A stretch of DNA of 64,000 nucleotides from Delphinus delphis. Taxonomy: Eukaryota > Chordata > Mammalia > Artiodactyla > Delphinidae. Location of the stretch: assembly GCF_949987515.2 (NCBI RefSeq), contig NC_082694.2, positions 40,685,951 through 40,749,950 of the forward strand, given 5' to 3'. The notes beneath the pieces were generated by a model, which did not search any database, was not told where the DNA came from, and worked only from the letters and a program-made list of their open reading frames with translations. Numbering within the stretch: position 1 is the stretch's first letter; every line of letters starts with the position of its first letter. A program made the position numbers and the translations under genes. Below, one piece after another: positions 35,240 to 46,235 of the stretch.

Positions 35240-36339
35240 TTTTTTTAATGAGTGGGATTGTGTTCCCATCTTACTGGTTGTTTGGCCTGAGGCTTCCAAC
35301 ACTGGAGTTTGTAGGCTATTGGGTAGAGCTGGGTCTTGGTGCTGAAATGAGGAAGTCTGTGAGGATTTACTCCAAGGACTATTCCATTGGGTCTGAGGTT
35401 CTCTGTTAGTCCAGTGGTTTGGACTCAGAGCTCCCACCACAGGAGCTTCGGCCCGACCCCAGGCTCAAGAACCAAGATCTGCAAGCCACGTGGGACAGCC
35501 CAAAAAGAAAAAGAATAATAACAAAGTAAACAATAAAATTAGACTAGGAAACTATCAGATATGTTAGAAAGAATGTACAAATAAAAATATAGATGAATCA
35601 ACAACCGGAAGGTACATCAGTGCCACAATAGTAAAAAAAGAGGAGGAGGGAAAAAAAAAAAGGGTGGAAAGGCTTTGGCTGTAGAGGGTGGGGCTTAAGC
35701 AAGGGCAAGGTTTGGGCAGTGGGTGGGGCCAATGCTCACAACCCACAGGGCTGGAAAAGGCCCTGGGGGCTGTGGGGGGTTGGGCTTAGGCTCAAGGAAC
35801 AGAAGGGGTCCATTCGTGCCCCTCACCCCTGGTCTCAGAGGGCAGGGGACCTCACCTGGGGCCCAGCAGGCTTCCTGGGCTAGAATGGGCTGGGAAAAAT
35901 GCCCTCCTCTTCTCTCCTGCTCCTCCGGTCTGGGAAGGCCCCTCCCGCCTGCCTCTCCTGATCTCCCCAGCCTCCCTCCTATGCCCCCAGGACCAATGCA
36001 GCTGCGGGGAGGAGGAAGACTTGGAGGGCAGGGAACGGGCCTCGGAGCTCAGCAGGCTCCCTGTGCCCGGGTATGCAGGACAATTGCCCTCCTCTCCTCT
36101 CCTGCTCCTCCCGGAGGGCCCCTCTTGCCTGCCTCTCCTGATATCCCCGGCCTCAGGGGTGCCGATCCTGTCTGGCCTCCACTTCTCCTACCCCCTCAGT
36201 CCCCCTACATGCTACCGGTTCATTTTGGGGTTCCTCCCATCTCCTTGGGCTTCACAGTCCCCCACCAGTGGCCGGCAGGCGCCCTAGTTGTGGGAAGATC
36301 CTAACTCCTCGTCTTCCCACACCACCATCTTGATTTTGC
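35240..36339 (-). promoter_or_regulatory. L1 5' UTR (internal promoter region)
   Basis: The part at about 35,690-36,300 is GC-rich with repeated 'cctcctctc' and 'gcctgcctctcctgat' modules; two similar blocks occur near 35,905-35,965 and 36,090-36,150. L1 5' UTRs normally carry an internal RNA polymerase II promoter, and transcription of this one would run toward lower coordinates. The far end matches the L1 start and is abutted by the target duplication. A short A-run joins it to ORF2 near 35,240. The 193-residue ORF on the plus strand here is a by-product of GC content. Confidence 0.75.
35398..35530 (+). mobile_element. tRNA-SINE-like segment inside L1 5' region
   Basis: 'tctgttagtccagtggtttg', 'gactcagagctcccaccaca' and 'caagaaccaagatctgcaag' followed by an A-rich tail line up with the CHR-1 type tRNA SINE ('gtggtccagtggttaggact...gggaactaagatcc'). 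It lies in opposite orientation to the L1. It may be an insertion into this copy, or part of the L1 subfamily's 5' region. Confidence 0.6.
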
Positions 36340-36540
36340 CTAAGTACTATTTTTGTATACATTTTGGGGTTGTCAAATTAAGAGGAGGTAACAACATGGA
36401 TGGGACAAGTAGCTGAGATCTCTTCCCCTTCTTGAAGTTGTCCCATTCTCAAAACGTCCATTCAAAGAAATTATTGCAAACTAGTCAGTGGATCTGACAC
36501 CCAAGGGAGAGAATTCTAAAACAACAAAGATAATATAGAT

Positions 36541-36745
36541 CAGGGGTTGGCAAACTCTGACCCACAGGTCAAATCTAGTCATTAGCATGTTTTTGTAAAT
36601 AGTTTTACTGGAACTCAGCCACACCCATTTATGTATTTTCTAAGGGCCAAACAGCAGAGAGTAGTTGAGACAGAGGCAGTACAGCCTTGAAAAGCCTAAA
36701 ATATTTACCATCTGGCTCGTTATGGAAAAATTTTGCTAACCCCTG
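36541..36745 (+). mobile_element. hAT MITE, complete
   Basis: The element begins exactly with 'caggggttggcaaactctga' and ends 'aattttgctaacccctg', giving inverted ends. The middle 'ttttgtaaatagttttactg' and 'cagccacacccatttatgta' matches a common eutherian hAT-Charlie MITE whose family name I do not assign. Flanking 8-mers atatAgat/... versus gtataaat agree at six positions, a plausible aged target duplication. Confidence 0.88.
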
Positions 36746-36753
36746 GTATAAAT

Positions 36754-38515
36754 TAACAATCCCATCTTTGCAATATCTCAAATCTAAAATATTTTTAAAT
36801 GACTTTGGCAGAAAAACCTGAACTGGGCTGAAATCCTTTGGTAGCCATGGCACAACCTAACCTGAATTGATGTCAGCCTATTTATAGCTTTTATTTATCC
36901 CACTGGGAATATCTGCATGATTTACAGAACAAATACTGATATGCCTTATTAAAGGGAGCTGGCCCAGACCCCACTGGGGGTGTCGTAACATTCAGTATAC
37001 ATCTCTCTAAACTCCAAAATAGTCTAAATCCTGAAAAATATCTGGCCCCGAGAGTTTTGGATTAGACTTAGTGGAGCGAAGATGTCAAAACTCTAAGATA
37101 AAAAAACATTTTTTAAAAAAGATTTCATTATTGAACATGATTAAGGGTATCAAGTATATGAAGTGGGAATGGGAGAGCCGTGTTAAATGCCACTCAGCAC
37201 TACAGTTTTCAGACAGAGACAAACTTGTGACATGAATGATGTGTATTTTGTACTGAGGTTTGCTGGCCTCAAAGTGTACACAGGGAGAGGGCAATATCAT
37301 TGATATTAAAAAGAGAGCTAAATGCTAAGACAGATTTGAAATACTGCCTCTGTTATTCTATGAGAAAAGCAGCATTCTTACTTTCAAGGGTCCTGTGATG
37401 TTTACTTTTAGTTCTTTAAAAGGTGCAGTCCTATAGCAGTAATAGTTTTACAATATGAGGAAACTAAGTTTCACCTAAGGAATTCATGGATCTTGGGAAA
37501 CGACCAAAAGACAGATTAAAGAGTCTTGCATTGTAAGACTAAACTTTAGTCAGTTTCTCAACCTGAATCTCAGGCATGGCTAGAGAGGGTTGCTTTCAAG
37601 CAATCCAAGAGTTAACACTGGTGCGTGTGTTTGTGTGTGTCCTTCTCACCACCTCCAAGACAAAAAGCTTAGCCAGCAGCACCGTGATAGTGCTTTATGG
37701 CAGGGAAAAGAAGTGGACATAAAAACATAATATGTCTGATAGGTGCACAAAGTAAGTAGCAGCCTGAGTCATCAGAAATCACAGAAGGAGAGATTTTTAC
37801 ACTGAATATTTTGATTCCAGAAAAACTATTGCATAGCACCTGTAGCATGTTCAGAAGGCCCTGAGTCACACACAGGAGTCAGAGAAGCTCAAAGGCTATA
37901 AGCAAAAACAAGTCAACATCAAGAGTTTCTTCTCTGAATAACCAAAATAAGCCAGAGCAAAGCAGGGTTCAGTGCACATGGCTGGGACCCATATCTCTAC
38001 ATGTCTGACTAGGGGTGGAATGAAGGGGGATTTGGATCGCTTTAGCAGTCTTATTGACTTTGGCCAGTGGATCAACCATGCAGTAATTTGGCATTACCAG
38101 CAGACATCACACCATTCCACACAGCTTTTAACTTGGTATTGTATCCGTAGTCTTTCCAAAGAATGTCTCCCTTTCTTTTTAGATCTCAAAATAATTAATG
38201 AGAAACGCAGACATATTCTTAAAAATATGAACACTCAAAAGCCAGACTGATAAGCCATACAAATTGACACAAGCTGCCAGAAGTGGAGGTTACGTTTCTT
38301 TGCCCAATTGTCAAAGAGATCGCATGCCACACAGAATGGACAGCAGATTAATTTGATGAACTCTCTGGGTATAGCAGACTTTGAAATCTAAAAAGAGGCC
38401 TTCATGCCAGTGCAATTACATCAATATTATATGGTGCCAACCCTTGGCAGGACTTTTTCCCCTCAGCCAGCAATCATATATAAAATATCTCTTAACAGTA
38501 TTGTCTTACAATGGA
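36754..38515. other. Unique sequence
   Basis: No gene or clear transposon was seen. A short GT patch lies at 37,622-37,640. Confidence 0.4.
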
Positions 38516-38546
<31 letters not shown>

Positions 38547-38555
38547 CATATATAT
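38516..38555 (+). repeat. (GT)n followed by AT tract
   Basis: About fourteen GT units, then 'atacatatatat'. Confidence 0.95.
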
Positions 38556-38596
38556 GGCAAAAAATTATCAACATCAGGGCTCAAAATGATCTAGTA

Positions 38597-38742
38597 CAGG
38601 AATAGGCAAACCTTTTCAAGTAAAGGGCCAGATAGTAGATAGTCTGAGCTCTGCAAGCCCTAGCGTCTGTAGCAACTACTCAAATCTGCCATTGTAGCAG
38701 AAAAGCAGCCTTAGACAATATATAAATGAATGGGTGTGGCTG
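38597..38742 (-). mobile_element. hAT MITE fragment
   Basis: Same family as the element at 36,541, reversed: 'caggaataggcaaacctttt', 'aaagggccagatagtagata' and 'aatgaatgggtgtggctgt'. Sequence beyond about 38,742 no longer matches, so the other end is lost. Confidence 0.85.
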
Positions 38743-39287
38743 TAACTTGCTGCCCCCTAATCCAGTGCACAGAGCTCTACTGAGAATGGAATTGAGGCCA
38801 GATCTGTGACAGAATTCAGTATTCCTGAAACTACCCTTCAGCTATCTATGCCTCCAGGGAATCAGTACTTCTGAAACCTCTGGGTTTGCTTAAGGTACTG
38901 GTATATTTGGAAACCTAAAAGAGTGAGAAGGTGGTAATTCTCTCTGTAGGTTTTCTAATCATTTCCTATGTGGTTTCTTTGGAATATTACTCAACTTTCC
39001 TGTACTCCTAATCCTAAACTTGGGATATCACTAACTAGTATTAACCTCCAGAATCAAAAATCAGAAAGGCATACTGAGTGCCCTGGATATGAAAGTTGAG
39101 CAGTTTTAACAAAAGGAGGTTAAATCATCTTAAATATAGATTTAGAAGGCCTGCAAAGTCAGGACCATCTTCACTATTTCAAATGAAGGTATTAACAGGT
39201 TTAGATGTACAGAATCAATCATTTGTATTTTATTTTATTTTTTTTAAAGAAAAGAGAGGAAAGAAACCTCATCATTCTTAGCAAGAG
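38743..39287. other. Unique sequence
   Basis: No gene or clear repeat was seen. Confidence 0.4.
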
Positions 39288-41327
39288 TTTTTTTTTTTAA
39301 CATCTTTATTGGAGTATAATTGCTTTACAATGTTGTGTTAGTTTCTACTGTACAATAAAGTGAATCAGCTATATGTATACATATATCCCCATATCCCCTC
39401 CCTCTTGCATCTCCCTCCCACCCCTCTAGGTGGTCACAAAGCACCGAGCTGATCTCCCTGTGCTATGCAGCTGCTTACCACCAGCTATCTATTTTACATT
39501 GGGTAGTGTATATTTGTCAGTGTTACTCTCGCACTTTGTCCCAGCTTAAACTTTCCCCTCCCCGTGTCCTCAAGTCCATTCTCTACATCTGAGACTTTAT
39601 TCCCATCCTGCCCCTAGGTCTTTCAGAACAATTTTTTTTAGATTCTATATATATGTGTTAGCATACGGTATTTGTTTTTCTCTTTCTGACTTACTTCACT
39701 CTGTATGACAGACTCTAGGTCCAATCACCTCAGGACAAATAACTCAGTTTCGTTTCTTTTTATGGCTGAGTAATATTCCATTATATATATGCGCCACATC
39801 TTCTTTATCCATTCATCTGGTGATAGACACTTAGGTTGCTTCCATGTCATGGCTATTGTAAACAGTGCTGCAATGAACATTGTGGTGCATGTCTCTTTTT
39901 GAATTATGGTTTTCTCAGGATATATGACCAGTAGTGGGATTGCTGGGTGATATGGTAATTCTATTTTTAGTTTCTTAAGGAATCTCCATACTGTTCTCCA
40001 TAGTGGCTGTATCAATTTACATTCCCACCAACAGTGCAAGAGGGTTCCCTTTTCTACACACTCTCTTCAGCATTTATTGTTTGTAGATTTTTTGATGGTG
40101 GCCATTCTGACCGGTGTGAGGTGATACCTCATTGTGGTTTTGATTTGCATTTCTCTAATGATTAGTGATGTTAGCATATTTTCATGTGCTTGTTGGCAAT
40201 CTTTATGTCTTCTTTGGAGAAATGTCTATTTAGGTCTTCTGCCCATTTTTAGATTGAGTTGTTTGTTTTATTGATATTGAGCTGCATAAGCTGTTTGTAT
40301 ATTTTGGAGATGAATCCTTTGTCCGCTGATTCATTTGCAAATATTTTCTCCCATTCTGAGGGCTGTTTTTTCGTCTTGTTTATGGTTTCTTTTGCTGTGC
40401 AAAAGCTTTTAAGTTTCATTAGGTCCCACTTGTTTATTTTCTGTTTTATTTCCATTACTCTAGGGGGTGGGTCAAAAAGGATCTTGCTGTGATTCATGTC
40501 ATAGAATGTTCTGCCTATGTTTTCCTCTAAGAGTTTTATAGTGTCTGGCCTTACATTTAAATCTTTAATCCATTTTGAGTTTATTTTTGTGTATGGTGTT
40601 AGGAAGTGTTCTAATTTCATTCTTTTACCTGTAGCTGTCCAGTTTTCCCAGCACCACTATTGAAGAGGCTGTCTTTTCTCCATTGTATATTCTTGCCTCT
40701 TTTATCAAAGATAAGGTGACCATATGTGCGTGGGTTTATCTCTGGGCTTTCTATTCTGTTCCGTTGATCCATATTTCTGTTTTTGTGGCAGTACCATACC
40801 GTTTTGATTACTGTAGTTTTGTAGTATAGTCTGAAGTCAGGGAGCCTGATTCCTCCAGCTCCGTTTTTCTTTCTCAAGATTGCTTTGGCTATTCAGGGTC
40901 TTTTGTGTTTCCATACAAATTGTGAAATTTTTTGTTCTAGTTCTGTGAAAAATGCCTTTGGTAGTTTGATAGGGATTGAATTGAATCTGTAGATTGCTTT
41001 AGATAGTATAGTTATTTTCACAGTGTTGATTCTTCCAATCCATGAATACAGTATAACTCTCCATCTGTTTGTATCATCTTTAATTTCTTTCATCAGTGTC
41101 TTATAGTTTTCTGCATACAGGTCTTTTGTCTCCTTAGGTAGGTTTATTCCTAGGCATTTTATTCTTTTTGTTGCAGTGGTAAATGGGAGTGTTTCCTTAA
41201 TTTCTCTTTCAGATTTTTCGTCATTAGTGTATAGGAATGCAAGAGATTCTGTGCATTAATTTTGTATCCTACTACTTTACCAAATTCATTTATTAGCTCT
41301 AGCAGTTTTCTGGTAGCATCTTTAGGA
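39288..41327 (-). mobile_element. 5'-truncated L1, 2 kb
   Basis: The poly-T at 39,288-39,298 marks the 3' end; 3' UTR and ORF2 follow to about 41,327, where L1 similarity stops inside the reverse transcriptase region at 'gtagcatctttagga'. The 5' edge meets a GATA repeat within 15 bases. It is very similar to the L1 at 31,172. I could not find a convincing target duplication. Confidence 0.93.
39642..41327 (-). pseudogene. L1 ORF2p remnant, RT end and C-terminus
   Basis: Open pieces include the RT thumb part at 40,893-41,093 ([19 protein letters not shown]), 40,617-40,877 ([17 protein letters not shown]), 40,249-40,620 ([18 protein letters not shown]) and 39,725-40,039 ([17 protein letters not shown], then [11 protein letters not shown]). 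The pieces are in different frames. The ORF2 stop follows THIYRI near 39,642. The catalytic FADD and the endonuclease are beyond the truncation point. Confidence 0.92.
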
Positions 41328-41337
41328 CAGAATCAAT

Positions 41338-41379
41338 TTAGATAGAGATAGATAGGTGAATAGATAGATAGATGATAGG
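41338..41379 (+). repeat. (GATA)n tetranucleotide repeat
   Basis: About nine GATA units with 'gataggtgaata' interruptions. Confidence 0.9.
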
Positions 41380-41799
41380 CAATCAGTATAGAAACATGAA
41401 TATGAACACATATTTTCTAGTTGTCTGTCAAAGGGCTTACACCTCAGTAACAGTGAGCACACCTAGAGCCCAGATCCTGTTTAAAGGCCTTTCTCCAGGA
41501 AAGGAAACCATGAGTCCTTGAAGAGATAGATACCTCCAGGACTGAACCTGAGAATACAACATGATTCTCGACATCTTTTGTGCTACAAATTAAGAAAATC
41601 CTCAAGGAATAATAAGGACTTGTCAAAAAGATATAGAACCAACTTGAAGTGGTCACCACTGTCCATACTGGGACAATTTGAACAATAAAGTAAATAATGG
41701 CAGTAAGAGATTATTCCCTATAGAATAAAAGAAGAATGTATGAGCATAGACTCATATAAGTAAATGAATAAATAAATGAGGTGGGAAAATTTTCTTTGA

Positions 41800-42605
41800 A
41801 ACAGTAGAATTACAATTCATAGATAAAGAAGAAGTGATATAATTTTTAAAATCAACGTAATAATTATTTTAGGCAAAAATCATCAGTAGATACTAAATTA
41901 TTAGGTAAAATTGTGGTGAGAAACAGGATATCTATATTGTCTCACATTATCTCCCCACAAGACACTTATTAATTTGGGAAATGGAAAATTGTGATTTTAT
42001 AGTGGAAAAACCTAGCAGAGAGTATCTTAACAAGCGATCAAAGTTAGTACCACAAGTAAGGATGCTAATCAATACCATGGGTCTCCTGATACGATGTGCT
42101 GAGAATGACATAGTATTTCTTCATGGAATTCCTGCCAAAATACATGAACTGAATATAATTATCAAGAAATATTGGCAAACTTAAATTGAGGAACATTTTA
42201 GAAAATATTAGGCCTGTGCTCTTGAAAATGTCAGGGTTATGAAAAACAACAACAACAAAGACTGAAGATATGTTTAAAATGAAAGGAAACTCAAGAGATA
42301 TGGCAACTAAATAAAACACTGGACCCTGGAACATAAGAAAACTTTGCTTTTCTTTCTTCATAAAGGACAGTAGTGGGACAATTCATAAAACTCTCTTTAG
42401 GTCTAAGGATTTGATTAATAGTGTTGTGTTGATGATAATTTGTTAATTTTGATAAATTATCCTGTGATATTTAGAGAGAATGATAAAACAAATGTGGTGG
42501 AATGTTAACACAGGAGAATCTGTGGAAGAATATATGGAAAATCTTGGTACAATTTTTGTAACTTTCCTGTAAGTCTGAAATGTTTTTCAAAATAAAAAGT
42601 TTAGA
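41800..42605 (+). mobile_element. Ancient L1-type 3' end
   Basis: The words 'gatttttatagtggaaaaacc', 'aggaaactcaagagatatgg', 'atatttagagagaatgataa' and 'taagtctgaaatgtttttca', then 'aaaataaaaagttt', follow an ancient L1M-type 3' UTR with an A-rich tail. Start is approximate and the subfamily is not assigned. Confidence 0.5.
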
Positions 42606-42611
42606 AAGAAA

Positions 42612-43245
42612 AATGTATGGGTCTAGAGCCAGAGTGTCCATGTTTGACTCATGGCTATGAATTTATTACTTTGGGCAGTGTTATGGGATGGATTGTACCC
42701 CAACAAATCATATGTTGAAGTCCCAACCCCAGTACCTGAGAATGTAACTCCATTTGGAGATACAGTCTTTAGAGAGATAAGTTAAAGTGAGGTCATTAGT
42801 GTGAGCTCTAATCCAGTAGTGTTGGGTGTCCTTATAGGAAGAGGAAATTTGGAAAGAGATGGGTGCAGAGAGAAGATCATGTGAAGACAGAGGGAGAAGA
42901 CAAACATCTACAAGCAAGGAGAGAGACTGTAAAAGATTCAACCTTGCTGGCACCTTGATCTTGGACTTCTACCCTCTAGAACTGTGAGTGAATAAACTTC
43001 TGTTGTTTAAGTCACCTAGTCTGTGGTACTTTTTACAGCAGCCCTAGAAAAAAACTACTATAGGTTACCAGTGTAAACTTTCCACTTTTGTTTCCTCCTC
43101 AGTTAAACAGGGGTCACGGTTATCTACCTCATGGGATGGTTATGAGGATTCAAGGAGATCATATATATAAAGTGTTTAAAACAGCAACTGGTATACACAG
43201 TATTTAGAAATCAATAAATTGTTATTGTTACTACTACTACTATTA
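42612..43245 (+). mobile_element. MIR SINE split by an LTR
   Basis: The head is at 42,612-42,678 ('ctagagccagagtgtccatg', 'attactttgggcag') and the rest at about 43,068-43,245 ('ttgtttcctcctcagttaaa', 'atctacctcatgggatggtt', 'atgaggattcaagg'). The two halves join at the 'gggca-gttac' point of MIR, which is where the MaLR LTR sits. Confidence 0.85.
42679..43062 (+). mobile_element. ERVL-MaLR solo LTR
   Basis: Begins 'tgttatgggatggattgtac' and ends near 'cagccctagaaaaaaactac'. It carries 'catatgttgaagtcccaacc', 'ggtgtccttataggaagagg', 'caccttgatcttggacttct' and the AATAAA-containing 'gtgaataaacttctgttg'. It is the most complete MaLR LTR here, without internal sequence, and lies inside a MIR. 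Confidence 0.9.
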
Positions 43246-43589
43246 CATAGCTGTTCCTAATTAAATTATACTGTAGCAGAAATAAGGTAGCATAGTATTA
43301 TGAAGAATGGAACACAAAAAATGCTGTCATAAATTGATTTACTTTTTAATCTTTTGGTCAATTGCATTATTTATCTCCACAAGAGGGTAATGGTATGATA
43401 CTGAGGAATATTGGTCCTACCTATTTGCCTGGTGTATCTGAAATAATGATCCACTGTTCAATGAAATTTACTATTTAGAAAATCTTATATTGGTTCCATT
43501 ATTATGTAGAGAGATGTAATTCCTGAAGGACAGAGATAAGTCACATGAGAAGAATAAGGCTCATAAAATATATACTTTTAAAACATTTA

Positions 43590-43805
43590 AGTCAATCATT
43601 GAATGTTTACTATACACTGGACACTGTAGTAAGTGTTCTGCAGGTATCATTTTAATCCTCAGAACATTCCTTTAAATTATATATTATTTTATCATGCCAT
43701 TTTATGGATGTGGAAATTGAGGTTTAGTGAGATTAAGTAATTTGTCCAATGTCAAAAAGCTAATAAATAATTAAGCTAGACTTGACTTTTTCTTTTTTAA
43801 TCCAA
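43590..43805 (-). mobile_element. MIR SINE
   Basis: Reverse MIR: 'attgaatgtttactatacac', 'tggacactgtagtaagtg', 'attttaatcctcagaacatt' and 'gaggtttagtgagattaagt'. Confidence 0.9.
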
Positions 43806-43944
43806 AATCCATGATATTGTCCGTTATGCTCTATGACAGCATTATTATTGCATCCAACATGTTGGCTATAAAGATACATCTATACTTTGGCTTTTAATGG
43901 AAATTAGAACTATGTAGATATAACTTCTGAAAATTGATTTGAAG

Positions 43945-44945
43945 TACAATTTTTGTGTGAACCAAAAGATATAAAATTTTTTGTACATCAAATTAAAAAA
44001 AAAATCAAAGGCAAACAACAACTAGAGGGAAGAGGCTGCAAATATGATAACTCAAACTTGAGAGAAAATTCTAAGCCATTGAAACAAAACAAGCAAAGTC
44101 AAGGGGAAGGCAATTCCCCAAAGGGGAAATTCAAATGGCTAACAAACGTGGAAAAATACTTTGGCTATTAAAGGAGAAAGGTAAATGTAAACAAGTTGCT
44201 TGCCTTTTGTTTGGTTCTGTTTGGTTTTCTGTTCATATTTCTATTAAATTTACAAAAAAATGAAGAAATAAAAAAATTCAATGTTGATAGCATGTAGTTA
44301 AACAGGCTTTCTCATACATTGTTGATTGGAGTTAATTTTGCTCAATATTTTGGACAGGACTTCTCTAATAGAAGTTAAAATACCATAAAGATGTTTATTA
44401 TCATCTCAATTACATTACTATCAGGAATGTAGTCTATGGAAATTGTCAGAAATGCTAATAAAGATGTATGCAAAAAGACATTCATTTCAACGTGTTTTTA
44501 ATAATGAAAAATAAACAAGAAACAACCAAATCATCCATCACATTAATGGAGAAATGATAGGTAAATTCTTTTATACATAAGCTGAACTCTATGAAATTGC
44601 CAAGTTAAGAAGTCTAAAAATAAAAAGGTTAAGTATCAGCAGTTTCATATAATTCAATCTAATATATGCAATGGGTTCTTTCACATTTGTTAAACATGTT
44701 TCTGAAAAAAAATTGGAATAATAAGAGGAATGCTGTTATGTTATATGAGAAAATCAGAACACTAAATTGCTATGTAACATAATATCAACTATGTACAAAA
44801 TTCATGGAAAAGAAACTGGAAGGAAATATGATACCACAGGCCTCTGGGTGTTGGGATTATGGATGAGTTTTGTTTCCTAGATTTACTCTACTTTCACTAA
44901 TCTATATGGTAAACCCATATTTGTAATTAAAAAAATAAGGAAAGC
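43945..44945 (+). mobile_element. Ancient L1 (L1M-type) 3' end
   Basis: The order follows an old L1: 'caaatggctaacaaacgtgg', 'ctttctcatacattgttgat', 'cattcatttcaacgtgtttt', 'taatgaaaaataaacaag' and 'ctgggtgttgggattatgga', ending in an A-rich run near 44,940. The 72-residue ORF (43,953-44,171) is in eroded ORF2 sequence. Highly diverged. Confidence 0.75.
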
Positions 44946-45064
44946 TAAACAAAATCACTATTTTTAGCAAGTTATTTTTGCTCAGATTTTAAAAATATTA
45001 TCCATTTAGGTGGATGAAATATATTTTGTGGGCAGAAATGTCCATGCTTGTGCTAGCAATTATA

Positions 45065-46235
45065 TCATTAGAGAATTAAGGCAATTGATTTTCCAAAGCG
45101 AGTCTTCTGTGGATTTCTATTAATTGAAAGGCACGTATGCTGAGGATGAGGACTATTGCTATAACTATCTCCATAAACTAAGGACCTGCCAATGTTTTGT
45201 TTTGATGCTGTGTTGAAGAACTTGTTTACAGAAAAGCTGGCTGGAGTGAATTTATGAGAGTTCTCTATGTGATGATTGACATCTTCATCCTTTTTTTGTA
45301 TATTTGTATTCAGATTGGAGAGGTTCACTGAGTAGATGTGTTTGAACTCTTCCTTCATTCCATCCTTGACATATTATTGAGAATCTTCCATTTAAAAAAA
45401 AAGAATTTAAGTGGTTATATACTCATATTGTTAAGGACTTGCCAGAGAGGCTCACCCAGGTGTCATTTCTGATTTCTGCTGGTTTCGCGTGGGATCTCTG
45501 ATTATTCTACATGCAGAGGTTCATCTATCATGGTGCTCTTACCTTTTTTTCAACGAAGTCTAAGGATTTTCTTTTCACCATACTGCAGCAAACAGAAGCA
45601 CCATAGCATCATGGACTGGTGTCAAGAGAGTAATTGAATATAAAACAATTCTGCACATAAGGTTGTTCTAAAGAAGTAAGGACAGTATCACATTGTCCCC
45701 ATGAGTTCTCTAGATATCATGAACTAATTCAAGAAGGAGTGGGCTGTGTATTTGGGAGAAGTTATGTAATACAAGAAACTTTAGCTTGAACTCTCTCCAC
45801 AAAGGTATCTTCAGAGCCATAGTGTGAACTTCTTTACAAGATTGTCAAAGATCTCTCTTTGCAAGAGAGTTCTTGTGAGATTTCTAATTTATAACAGAAG
45901 TTGGCAGTGTCTTCAGGAACCACCTCTCAGTTGCTTTGGGAAGAGTCTACATTCTGGATGCTCTCCTCTACCATCTCATTCAGAATCTTGATTCATCAGT
46001 GAGTCCCTCTCCACTGTATCTTCAGTTTGAAACTCTCTAATAGCTCTTTGTCTGGACTAGAGGCTAAAAAATACTCAAGTATCCCCTACTTTAAAAGCAA
46101 ATATAAACCTCTTTTGACTATAAGCTTTCCTCTAGTTATAACCTTCAGACTCAAGTTTCCAGGAAAAATGGTCTATCCTCCCATTCCTTCCTCAAACCAT
46201 GGTCATTATTTCACGTCCCCACCATTTTGTTGAAG
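45065..46235 (-). pseudogene. Candidate decayed pseudogene, unidentified
   Basis: Minus-strand translation gives long protein-like runs broken by stops. From about 46,190 down to 45,560 one frame reads stretches such as LASSPDKELLESFKLKI, LNEMVEESIQNVDSSQSN and YGSEDTFVERVQAKVSC, with about nine stops. Near 45,550 the signal shifts frame and continues into an open run of 96 codons (45,068-45,358) with KFTPASFSVNKFFNT and SLVYGDSYSNSPHP. It is Ser/Asn-rich, with no known domain. I do not recognise the parent gene. It could be a processed pseudogene or chance, since the opposite strand also has an open 68-codon run. Confidence 0.35.

Larger units (their letters stand above)
31172..36339 (-). 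mobile_element. L1 with 5' UTR and TSDs, ORF1 missing
   Basis: In element order it starts at 36,339 with 'gcaaaatcaagatggtggtg', a typical L1 5' end, has a GC-rich 5' UTR to about 35,240, then jumps directly into ORF2 at the endonuclease and continues through reverse transcriptase, C-terminal domain, 3' UTR and poly-A at 31,172. The target duplication is ctaagCactGtttt (31,158-31,171) and ctaagTactAtttt (36,340-36,353). Length is about 5.2 kb instead of the usual 6-7 kb, because ORF1 and the first 40-odd ORF2 codons are absent. The coding remnant has several frame breaks, so it cannot move on its own. Confidence 0.93.

Noticed and set aside
35723..36304. 193-codon proline/glycine-rich plus-strand ORF and a CpG-island-like GC-rich block
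   Set aside because: It lies antisense in an L1 5' UTR whose end is defined by a target duplication; GC content explains the open frame.
11078..43062. Complete endogenous retrovirus
   Set aside because: The three MaLR pieces are solo or partial LTRs with no internal gag, pol or env between them.
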